NCBI GenBank assembly: GCA_037893245.1
Contig: JBAIAA010000673.1
Location: forward strand, 496,001 to 560,000
Reading direction: 5' to 3'
Source: Crossaster papposus
Taxonomy: Eukaryota > Echinodermata > Asteroidea > Velatida > Solasteridae
DNA: 64,000 nt
Numbering within the stretch: position 1 is the first letter of the stretch; the number at the start of each line of letters is the position of its first letter. The translations under genes and the position numbers were made by a program. The notes below the pieces were generated by a model. That model saw only the letters and a program-made list of their open reading frames with translations. It was not told where the DNA came from and made no database searches. This document shows, piece after piece, positions 57,201-64,000 of this stretch.

Positions 57201-59633
57201 GGAGTTTGGCAGGTTTAGTACTGTTAGGTTCAGTACAGTGTACCAAAAATTACTGAACATGTGTGAGCTGTTGAAGTTTGTTAGGTTTGGTATGCTTCCT
57301 AGTGCGAGAGCCTAGGGGGTTAGTATAACAGGTTCCTCTTGGGGTAAACTGTCTTGCCTAGGAACACATTTTAGTTAGTCTGGAACAGCGACCCACTGAA
57401 CAGGGCCAGGCAATGTCAAACCGTATTCTAAGAGCTTATACAGGATGCCACAGTACACACCATTCAATTGACGTACTGGTCGGTTTCACAAGTGTGTCCT
57501 CGAGCAAGACGTATTACCGTAATCATTTTTTCGCCCCTATAGTATACTTGCCATGGTCATGTTGCCTTTCTTCGACGTCCTTTTGTAAACGTTGAGTCGG
57601 TGGTCCAATGCGAGACATGCTAAAATCACACTAATTGAAGAGAAGAAAAAAAATCAAAAATCAAAAATGTTAAGAGCCCCTATTACATAATTTTCAAAGT
57701 GTTTCCCAGCACCCAGTATATGGGTGGTAATCTGAGTATTGTGCAGATTTATGCGACCCTGGGCCCCAGCCAATCAGAGTCCACCGTGATGTCATTTGGT
57801 GCAGAAATCTGGACAAAGCTGCCGATTGGCCAATTTGGCTGCCGTGTTTTTGTAACATAGCAATGGGTAACGGAAGACGCAATATTACGCTGAAAATTGC
57901 CTGCTGAATGGACATAATCTTGATGCCAAGATGTGGTCTTGGGAGCAATTATAGAATGCAGCTCCCACTCACAACTCTCAACTTTATTTACCCTAGGACA
58001 TTGAATGGACTGACCCTAACCCTAACCCTAACCCTGTATACCCCAATACCCATAGAATACAGGGCCACTCCATTCTATGTCATAGGGTAAATAAAGTCGA
58101 GAGTTGTGAGTGGGCCCTGCTGGGCCCTGCATTCTATAGTTAAGCCGTGGTCTTGTTTGCACAATTAATCACCTAATCTGCTCGCACATCATAGACGCTC
58201 GTCCTAGTGTGTAATCATAAGAGGTACCTGTCAAACTGCCGGGTACCAGCCAGCGACCATCGGACCAGCTTGAGACCATTCCTGCTACTGATAGCTCGGG
58301 CAAAATTAATGTCTTCACAACTGTCGCTGGTTGGCGGGGAGAGGGTCTGGTCTGTCAAAATGGATCTCATCAGACCTGTGCCAGAAGGTGATTCAAAGCT
58401 GTCACAGATTGGTGACTTCACGTACACAATTTAATGACAATAATGTGACAATTTAATGTGACAATAATACATGTTTATGTGACAATGAAATGTGACAATA
58501 AAATGTGACAATGACATATAATATATTATGTGACATACAACTATGGCACATGACTATGACAATGAATGTATGACTATAGCAATGGTATATTACTACGACA
58601 TATGACTATGACAATGTTATGTGACATATGACTGTTGCACGATTATGACAAGGACGTATGACAATATCACAATAATGTGACATGTGACAATTGTGACAAA
58701 TGGGACATATGACAATTACGACATTATGTGACATATGACAATTGTGACAAATGTGACAAATGTGACACGTCACAAATGTGACAATTTTGACATGTGACAA
58801 TTGTGACATGACAGTTATGATGTGACATGTGACAACTGTGAAATTCGACAATTGTGACAAATGTAACATGTATACGAGTCTCAACAGACTTACGGTTTTG
58901 TTGCTCTTCATCGTCCAATGTCTCAAAATCAATGCCGACATCAAACTCTAATATTTCAGCATGTGATTTGATGATGGACTTGTTGAAGACAAAGTTGCCG
59001 TTCTGTTTAGATGGATCACACTGCAGAGACTATTACCCCAAAACAATAAAAAACAATTTGTCAATGTTATGATAATGAATATTAATTGGTCACGTTAATT
59101 CACTGCCACTGTGTAGTTGTGTGGTTTGTGGCTCAGTGTGCACAACTGAACTGAACCTAGTCCTAGAGTAGAGCGCGCAAATAGCGCAATAAAAAAACAA
59201 CTTTTAGTTTTAACAATGTTTAAAGACCTGCCAATGCAAAAAATCTAATATAATTATGTGACCCATCACATCAAAATCAGCAGCAAGTCGGAAATTGACT
59301 TTTTGAGATATTTACATGGTAATATTGACATTTTATAAGATTTGTAATGATACCCTGCCACTGCACTGGTGACCCAGCAATGCCCAGTTGCAGTGGCAGT
59401 GGCAGTGCATTGTGCCCACGCGCCAATTCAAATCGCGGTAAACTCTCATCACCGACCCCAAAACAAAGAATTTTCCTAAACTAACTGAATCCACACAAAC
59501 TCACGAAAATCGTGACACATTTTGGAGTAGCAATGGCAATTCTGTTGTCCTCCGACCACGAAATCGCATCACAACTAACCGGCAGGTTCACGAGATTAAT
59601 GGGCGCAGCCATCTTTGTTTTAGACCGATCCAT
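42213..59633 (-). CDS. GTF3C4: General transcription factor 3C subunit 4 (TFIIIC90), complete 18-exon gene
   Basis: TFIIIC90 is a subunit of the RNA polymerase III factor TFIIIC, and the human protein is reported to have histone acetyltransferase activity. Exons from start to stop: 59633-59505, 59020-58894, 58375-58228, 57630-57552, 56040-55887, 55153-54982, 54072-53966, 52702-52539, 50854-50725, 49600-49517, 48680-48578, 47608-47514, 46925-46663, 45006-44904, 44604-44421, 43409-43369, 42942-42844, 42277-42213. All phases agree, giving about 748 residues (human 822). The N-terminal beta-propeller has DAISWSEDNRIAIATP, LACLALDHRLNVY, LLAVAMKSGHVVIWKLPL, AWLAVGDTQGRVSIWSI and GLAISPHGVF. The C-terminus is a double zinc-ribbon-like region: CDLC, ACPNGHRW, RCQLSLQLCQ, ECVQC, then WLRRVLRQCCPLC before the stop. 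The start could also be the in-frame ATG at 59612 (MAAPINLV). The exon 15 donor (GTTCTA) is weak but fixed by phase and homology. Intron 4 appears to be GC-AG. Confidence 0.95.
42585..42760. repeat. Minisatellite GGGGAACACAGGGATC
   Basis: Irregular units of 15-18 bp, preceded by an inverted relative (CCCTATGTTCCCC) at 42530-42580. About 80 nt downstream of the GTF3C4 exon 17 donor. Confidence 0.85.
43077..43243 (+). mobile_element. Family B MITE, shortened
   Basis: TCAGTTCGTGCTGGAGGACG to GCTCGAACAGGTTAA. One of the two GGCCGGAAATG repeats is missing compared with 63451. Confidence 0.8.
43648..44035. mobile_element. TTAA-flanked MITE, family C
   Basis: TTAAAGGGATCGTATACATT at the left and GTATACGATCCCTTTAA at the right. 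A second copy at 45052-45442 is in the opposite internal orientation. Confidence 0.88.
44062..44290. mobile_element. Palindromic MITE, family D
   Basis: GCCAATTTTATAAAGCGTG, GTGCTTAGCATGAAAATTCT and TTTATGAAATTG relate it to 17872-18115 and 62155-62350. Confidence 0.75.
45052..45442. mobile_element. TTAA-flanked MITE, family C
   Basis: AAAGGGATCGTATACATTTG to AAGGTATACGATCCCTTTAA, with CTATATAGGATTGAAACAAA inside. GTF3C4 intron 13. Confidence 0.88.
46318..46605. mobile_element. TIR element with AACATGTTGACTGCC ends
   Basis: AACATGTTGACTGCC near 46319 and GGCAGTCAACATGTT ending near 46605 are perfect inverted copies. Inside, a CTACGAGTATACTCGTAG palindrome repeats. GTF3C4 intron 12 side of exon 13. 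Confidence 0.75.
47114..47356 (-). mobile_element. TTAA-flanked MITE, family B
   Basis: TTAACCAGTCTGCGCCAGGA to CCGGCGCGAACTGATGGTTAA, with the full family interior in reverse. Confidence 0.85.
47797..48484. mobile_element. TTAA-flanked piggyBac-like element with nested insertion
   Basis: TTAACCCCAAACTACCCC at the left and GGGGGTTAGGGTTAA at the right. CTCCAACTGCAGGTTTTGCT and GGGAGACCCTGTT are shared with 56843-57322. The block 47937-48125 (TCGAGTCCCTGCAAGTCC to GGACTTGCAGGGACTT) interrupts it. A tail duplication to 48560 repeats the last 80 bp. Confidence 0.7.
48955..49120 (-). mobile_element. tRNA-derived SINE
   Basis: Reverse copy of the 22676 SINE: AACCCGGTTTTCCCTTCAGC, then GGATTCGAACCGCAGACC (B box) and TTACCAACTATGCTATTGGC (A box). 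GTF3C4 intron 10. Confidence 0.8.
49268..49516. repeat. 18-bp minisatellite starting at the GTF3C4 exon 10 splice donor
   Basis: In the transcribed strand the intron opens GTGAGGTCATAGCTCAT and continues as about 13 copies of ATTAAGGTCATAGCTCAT. The donor hexamer aligns with TTAAGG of the unit. The exon 10 frame is open through the array (repeat KVIAHI). Confidence 0.96.
49684..49930 (+). mobile_element. Family A MITE, 3'-truncated
   Basis: TTAAAGGTAGTATACACCATT start. Family landmarks continue to the CGCAATCGCCGTCCGGCAGT region. The right end is missing. Confidence 0.8.
50164..50657. mobile_element. TIR element with AAGGCCATGTCCGAAACG ends
   Basis: AAGGCCATGTCCGAAACGAG and CGTTTCGGACACAGCCTT are inverted ends. 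Inside are repeated CCGTAGCTCTAGAC and GTCTACG words in both orientations. GTF3C4 intron 9. Confidence 0.8.
50930..51448 (+). mobile_element. LINE 3'-end fragment (L2/CR1-like)
   Basis: AAGCTTCAAAACAATGCTGC (KLQNNAARI) and a frameshifted stretch correspond to the LQRIQNSAARL region of the complete LINE. It ends AAATGCGCTTTATAAATGCC and (ATT)n. GTF3C4 intron 8. Confidence 0.8.
51675..51915. mobile_element. MITE, copy of 10390-10622
   Basis: TAGATGATGTGCC to GGGCACATCGTCTA, with ACATCTGTATTCAAATGTGC and its inverse inside. Confidence 0.8.
52033..52397 (+). mobile_element. TTAA-flanked MITE, family A
   Basis: TTAAAGGTAAGAAACACCATT to GATATCTGCAAATGGTGTAT; the last terminal bases have decayed. 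GTF3C4 intron 8. Confidence 0.85.
53354..53505. mobile_element. Short TTAA-flanked CCCTAAC...GTTAGGG element
   Basis: TTAACCCTAACCCTCCAGGG to GGCAGGGTTAGGGTTAA. 53235-53325 upstream belongs to a different repeat. Confidence 0.6.
54273..54506 (-). mobile_element. TTAA-flanked MITE, family B
   Basis: TTAAACAGTTCGCGCCAG to CGGCGCGATCTGGTTAAA. GTF3C4 intron 6. Confidence 0.85.
55255..55480 (-). mobile_element. tRNA-derived SINE, reverse copy
   Basis: GGATCCCTCAAAAGCGCTCT, AAGCCTGAAAAAACCTGTAG and box B inverse TTCAAACCCGGGTCACAG. Pairs with the plus copy at 55540-55740. Confidence 0.8.
55540..55740 (+). mobile_element. tRNA-derived SINE
   Basis: CCGGGTTCGATTCCCGGCC (box B), GGGTTTTTCTCCCACCTC and CAGGTTTCCTCAGGCTTGCG. 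Inverted to the neighbouring copy, so the pair could form a hairpin in GTF3C4 intron 5. Confidence 0.8.
56102..56545. mobile_element. TGTGACCTG-family TIR element, TA target duplication
   Basis: TGTGACCCGCTCCATCGAAA to ATGGAGCGGGTCACA. TA at 56100-56101 and 56546-56547. GTF3C4 intron 4. Confidence 0.88.
56548..56762 (-). mobile_element. SINE with GTGTCTTGCCCAAGGGC motif, reverse copy
   Basis: CAATTATTACCCTGTTCATC, GTTAAGTGTCTTGCCCAAGG and CACTGGGCCATGGCATTCT match, in reverse, the SINE at 61885-62150. Confidence 0.75.
56843..57322. mobile_element. piggyBac-like TTAA element, intact relative of 47797
   Basis: TTAACCCTAACTACCCC start; CAGTACCAAAGGCCCAGGG and GTGCGAGAGCCTAGGGGGTT at the end. 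Lacks the 47937-48125 insert. Confidence 0.65.
57949..58140. mobile_element. TIR element with (CCCTAA)4 near its centre
   Basis: TATAGAATGCAG and CTCACAACTCTC at the left have inverses at the right. Four telomere-like CCCTAA hexamers lie at about 58013-58036. GTF3C4 intron 3. Confidence 0.75.
58440..58870. repeat. Degenerate GTGACAAT / GTGACAAATGTGACA minisatellite filling GTF3C4 intron 2
   Basis: GTGACA words recur at 8-15 bp spacing over most of the 518-bp intron. The array starts about 25-35 nt after the exon 2 donor, and the exon frame is open into it for about 50 codons. Confidence 0.85.
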
Positions 59634-59987
59634 TATTAAGAAAAGGGACACATAAGTAAAATTAAGGCAACTTTTAAATATCAACTTAGTAAAACGTACC
59701 CAGTAAATTAAAATAGGTCCCCATTTAACACAAGTTTTTATAAATATACAACAAATAGGTAAATATTTGGTTAAATATTCTGCTGTATGAACGTTGATCT
59801 GACGTTAGCAAAAAAATACCCAAAACAATCTCCCCTTTCATATAATGAGTACGTGTGGAATTTACAAACATAAACACGTACGTACAAACACGTGCGACTA
59901 TCGCGAGAAGCTAGTGCATGCAGCAAAGCAGACGAATCAGGCCCATGCGGCCGGGATCAATCATCACTTGATGAGTTCATGACAAAA
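59634..59987. promoter_or_regulatory. Bidirectional promoter region of GTF3C4 and METTL18
   Basis: The divergent start codons are about 354 bp apart. TCGCGAGA at 59901-59908 is the core of the TCTCGCGAGA element known from TATA-less bidirectional promoters. An AAGATGGCTGC YY1-like site covers the alternative GTF3C4 ATG at 59612. Confidence 0.6.
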
Positions 59988-62397
59988 ATGTCCTTTCAAT
60001 TCAACTTCGATGTTGGACAAGATCAAGATGATGATTCAACTTCAAGTTCAAATTCAGGTCATTTTCATTATTTTAAGACCTAATTCTCATTGGCTGAATG
60101 CTGATCAATCATCATGCAAGCTGTCTGGGATGAATGGTTACCATGGTTACTACATGTACTAAGAACTGATTGTGGGCAGGTCTTGAAAGAGGGAGTACAA
60201 GTGGGGGGGGGGGGGGATTAATGAATTTTTGCGATTTATGATTATCGTGATACATACATCACATGGCCTACGTGTAGTATCACATTTTTAATAAATGTTT
60301 AGGCAATTATAATTATGGGTCTAATTACTTCCCTATACTTTTTACCTCTTTAATTTGTTCAATTTCATATAAATATGATGTCATACTTTCTGTGATTTAT
60401 TTACCCTTAATTTGATGAAGAAAATGCACCCCCCCCCCCCCTAAAAAAACTAAAAAAACAGGGTCAAATATTTAAGAAACTTTATCTACGTCACATATTT
60501 GTACAAATAATATTTCCATATTTCCTTTTTTAAGGTGCCGCCAAGTCTGACGAACCTACCAGCGATTCCAGAAAGCCCTGCGACATTTTAAGACCCGCCC
60601 AGGAAATATACCGTCCTGAATCACGGAGAGAAAATCCGGTAATCTTTGGTGATATCATTCTGTAAGACACACCCATATTTTGGTCACGCCTTAACGAAGT
60701 TCAGAGACTATGCAATTACTATTTCTGTACGTATTCCGTCCGTCCGTCGGGCCGTCCGTCGGTCCGTCGATCCGACCGTCTGTGCGTACGTAGTCCGTAT
60801 ACTATATGTGTCATTTTGGTTAACGTTTTGAAAAATTGGCATTACACGCAAAGTTCAATTGCAATCAAACTTGGGTCAAGCATGTAATATTGTAACCTTT
60901 ATATGATGGTCATCTCAAAGGTCAAGTACTGAGGTCAAAGGTCATTTGAGGTCACCTTGTAAAAGAGGCTGGAATTGTAAAAGTAAAAAACTTGAAGTTT
61001 AATGCCAAGCAAAATTGGGCCATAGATGCAATGTAGAAACTTTCATGTGATGGTGATATTAAATGTCACATATGGGGTCAAAGGTCATTTGAGGTCAAGT
61101 TGTAAAATACGTAATCGCAAAAGTAGCTGAAACTCTTTTTTATTTATATGTTCAAAGTTGATCCGTACAGCTCATCTCTAAATAATTGGTCACATTCTAG
61201 CCCAGGGCAGTGGAGACATTGAGCGTCGGTGATCTTGAGTTGCTTTTCCTGAATCCGGAGGATGCAGAATTTGACAGACTCCTGGAAAGCTTAATAGAAG
61301 AGGACAGCGACGTTTCCAAGGCAACGGAAAGTCACTCCGACCTCATACCAAATGTCTATGAAGGTAGGGCAGTGTCCAACCCTCCCTTGGGCAAGTTTCC
61401 CCACTTCATCTACAACCTTCTCCCCCACCTACAATCGCCTCCAACCCTCCATCCTAAACTCTCCTCCCCCCCTGCTTACACCCCCTACTTCCACCCCCCC
61501 CCTGCTTACACCCCCTACTTCCACCCCCCCCTTACTTTCACCAAAGTCTGATGATTTTTCATAAAACTTTTCATACTTTTTCTTAGTTTTTGCCATTCAC
61601 TAACATATTTTCATAATTTGCAATTTCTGTAGTTTTTCTAGTTTTTACTTTTTCTTGAGGTGGCATGAAAGTGTGGGAGTGTTCTACCGATCTTGTTCAC
61701 TACCTCCACGAAGCAGAGGTATCGTTGGAGAACAAGCAGGTCTTAGAGCTTGGCTGTGGGGCGGGCTTGCCGGGTATCTATGCCGTTAAAAGAGGGGCCA
61801 CTGCGGTACATTTCCAAGATTATGTAAGTCCGTAGCTTTTTTGTTGTACTTTTGCTCTGGGGCAGTTTTGTGGAGCTGCTAAGAATGCCATGGCCTAGTG
61901 GTTACGGTGTCGACTCGAACCCGTGTCCGATAGGACATGGATTCAAACCTGCCAGAAACATAGTATTTGTGCCCTTAGGCAAGACACTTAACTACAATTG
62001 CCTCTCTCCACGCAGAAGTATAAACGGGTACCTGTCAGGGTCAAGGCCGATTGAGCGCCTATAAACGGCTGCCGCGTGGTCCAGGGCCTGACGAACGGGG
62101 TAATAATTGTAAAGCGCTTTGAGGTAGTTGGTACGGTGAAAAGCGCTAGAAAACGTTAGAAAGCACAACAATTTGCTTAGCATGAAAATTCTTCCTTGGC
62201 AAAAACAGGGTTACAGACCAAATTTTCAGGTAAATATATTGTTTGCGATTGATATTCAGCTGGTTTTACGTAACCTGTTTTTACTGAGCAAGACTTGTTT
62301 TGTGCTAAGCAAATTATTCTGTGCTTAGCAGCTTCAGGAAATTGGCCCAGGCCATTCACTAGCATTATTTAGGTTATGGTGCAAAATGCGGTGTTAT

Positions 62398-62449
<52 letters not shown>

Positions 62450-63402
62450 ATTTGTAAAGCGCACATATCCACCCTGCAGGGTGCTCAAGGCGCTGTAGAC
62501 AACAACAAGTAATTAATCCTTAAAAATTTGCGACATCAAGTAAGTTTTAAGAAGCGATTTGAACCTAGTTGTACAATGGCATGATCTGAGTTCAAGTGGC
62601 AATGAATTCCAAAGTCGAGGAGCTGCAACAGAAAAAGATATGGCGCCCCATGTTCGTTTAGCAATTGGTTCCTTGAGAAGTTGCTGGTTACTTGATCTAA
62701 GAGTTCTTGCTGGAGAATATTCATGTAGTAGTTCCTTAATGTAGTAGGGAGCCTTGTTGTTGAGAGCTTTGTGGACCAGAAGCATGAGTTTGAAAACAAT
62801 CCTTTGGGAGACAGGAAGCCAGTGTAGTTCCTTCAAAATGGGGGTTATGTGACAGTTCCTCCTAGATAAGGTGATGATGCGGGCAGCAGTATTTTGAAGA
62901 CGTTGAAGACGGTGTATTTGATTCTGAGGGAGTCCGTAGAGTAGTACTACATACACCAGAACCATTTTTTGAGCCACCTTAACAAACCTTTAGCGGACCC
63001 TTACAAGTCCTAAATTCTGTATTCAGTTGGTCTTAAATTTAGGTAAATATTTTGGGGAAAATGTACAACTTCTACATGCTTTTATGGATTTTAATGAAAC
63101 TTTGATGCAGTGACCTTTGGTGGGAAGACGCATATCTTCATTGGTTACTGACTTACTGAGGTCAAAAGTCATGTAAAGGTCATCAGAGGTCATTATTCAA
63201 AATTGCGTTTTAGATACAGTTGCAATAGGTATACTGTCCCTTTAATTCCTTCCTAGAACAAGGAAGTGATTATGCACATGACAATCCCCTGCGTCGTGTT
63301 GAACCAATCTCAGGACGGACCGACCAATCACGACCTTCGATTCTTTGCTGGGGACTGGAGCTCAGTGCAACAAATGTTAATCTCTTCTAATCCAGACATA
63401 AA
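59988..63402 (+). CDS. METTL18: METTL18 histidine methyltransferase, 5' part (five exons)
   Basis: METTL18 methylates a histidine in ribosomal protein uL3 (RPL3) using S-adenosylmethionine. Exons 59988-60057, 60535-60638, 61201-61363, 61660-61823 and 63257-63402 join in phase (1, 0, 1, 0, 2). The last ends at AA|GTGAGA, so the gene continues beyond the window. The N-terminus MSFQFNFDV matches human MTFQFNF, and SHSDLIPNVYEGGMKVWECS matches the conserved family core. LELGCGAGLPG is the SAM-binding motif I of a seven-beta-strand methyltransferase, followed by HFQDYN and DLRFFAGDWSS. An in-frame ATG at 59979 (MTKMSFQF) and one at 59892 are alternative starts. The substrate-binding C-terminal third is outside the window. 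It is divergent from GTF3C4. Confidence 0.96.
61885..62150 (+). mobile_element. SINE with GTGCCCTTAGGCAAGACACT motif
   Basis: ATGCCATGGCCTAGTGGTTA (tRNA-like A box), GGATTCAAACCTGCC (B-box-like), a conserved central GGCAAGACACTTAACTAC and a tail with GTAAAGCGCTTTGAGG. METTL18 intron 4. Confidence 0.8.
62155..62350. mobile_element. Palindromic MITE, family D
   Basis: AGCATGAAAATTCTTCCTTG and TTCAGGAAATTGGCCC match the 44062 and 17872 copies. Confidence 0.75.
62400..62985 (-). mobile_element. LINE 3'-end fragment (L2/CR1-like), frame intact
   Basis: The minus strand reads 154 codons with LQRLQNTAARIITLSRRNC, ILKELHWLPVSQRIVFKLM, PARTLRSSNQQ and RLWNSLPLELR, the C-terminal region of a LINE ORF. 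The 3' tail is (ATT)n at 62402-62446. METTL18 intron 4. 5'-truncated and without internal stops, hence recent. Confidence 0.88.
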
Positions 63403-63450
63403 GTGAGAATGTTAATCTTTTCTAATCGGCATAATTTATCAGAATAAGCT

Positions 63451-63691
63451 TTAACCAGTTCACGCTGGATGACGTATATAAACGCAAAGTTTTCCCCAGA
63501 TTCAAAACGGATGAGGCATAAACACGCCACGGGCAAGGCCGGAAATGTCTGTCAGCAGCTAGCAAGGCCGGAAATGCGTGGGTGTGCTTCCCGGTACCAT
63601 CGGCCTGAACCCGCCTCGGATCGAGTTTCGTTAAAAATAATCCCGCCCGTCGGCTCGGTGATGTTAAAATAATCGCGGCGCAAACTGGTTA
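63451..63691 (+). mobile_element. TTAA-flanked MITE, family B (most complete copy)
   Basis: TTAACCAGTTCACGCTGGAT to CGGCGCAAACTGGTTAA, with both GCAAGGCCGGAAATG repeats. METTL18 intron 5. Confidence 0.9.
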
Positions 63692-64000
63692 AACGTTTGT
63701 TGTAGAGTGAGTCGCAAGTCTTCTGCAATGCAATTAAAGCATATCTGTATTAATAATTCATTTAAATAGTTTTTCTAGTCAAAGGCTTTTCTGGGTTTTT
63801 TGGACCTCCCTATATTATCTCAAAGAAGGGTAGTAATATTTTTAAAAAGTGGAAAATAAGTGATTCTGGGACCGAGAAACATTAGCAATTTTGTTTAAAA
63901 AAATATTTTGAAAATATTGACTTTGTACACAACCAAAGAAGTGGCTATACAAGATGCTATACACTCTGACCATAATAAATTTCACAAACCATCAAAATTT

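Noticed and set aside
57542-57551. GTATAC as donor of GTF3C4 exon 4
   Set aside because: It would leave phase 1, but exon 5 must be entered in phase 0. The GC donor four bases upstream fits.
58013-58036. Interstitial telomere or chromosome-end signal
   Set aside because: Only four CCCTAA units within a short inverted-repeat element.
61352-61564. Pro-rich extension after METTL18 exon 3
   Set aside because: It lies after a good donor (GAAG|GTAGGG), and the next exon continues the methyltransferase fold in phase. It is intronic C-rich repeat.

Overview
This is animal nuclear DNA from a compact, repeat-rich genome. It has many short coding exons separated by introns filled with minisatellites, MITEs, tRNA-derived SINEs and L2/CR1-like LINEs. 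There are no bacterial-style operons. The protein matches are to conserved animal genes at a distance from vertebrates that suits a marine invertebrate deuterostome. An echinoderm-like ambulacrarian is my best guess from the repeat style, with low confidence.

Four real genes form two head-to-head pairs. MED16 (Mediator tail subunit; minus strand, 22 exons, 37185 down to 8474) shares a bidirectional promoter of about 413 bp with XRCC2 (RAD51 paralogue; plus strand, 3 exons, 37599-40643). GTF3C4/TFIIIC90 (minus strand, 18 exons, 59633 down to 42213) shares a promoter of about 350 bp with METTL18 (histidine methyltransferase; plus strand, 5 exons seen from 59988, running off the right edge). XRCC2 and GTF3C4 converge. 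I reconstructed the MED16 and GTF3C4 chains exon by exon. Every splice phase agrees, giving about 837 and 748 residues. Each gene contains one probable GC-AG intron.

Left flank (1-8400): a decayed LINE reverse transcriptase, a 176-bp hairpin element with a 9-bp target duplication, a candidate first exon of a signal-anchor protein leaving to the left (minus strand, 3206-3104), an acidic open region broken into three frames (6316-6950), a LINE 3' end and a truncated protein-kinase N-lobe (7889-8330).

Repeats: a nearly intact LINE (about 28371-32230) sits inside a 19-bp minisatellite in MED16 intron 6. Several MITE families occur two to eight times each. Target-site flanks can be read for some of them: TTAA for four or five families, TA for a TGTGACCTG-ended family, TAA for one and AT for one. 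Several elements are nested.

The observation I would follow first is that minisatellites repeatedly start at or just downstream of 5' splice sites in the transcribed strand of MED16 and GTF3C4. In two introns the splice donor itself lies inside the first repeat unit, and in six introns the upstream exon reading frame stays open into the array. The second is a cysteine-rich insert of roughly 110-125 residues inside XRCC2.
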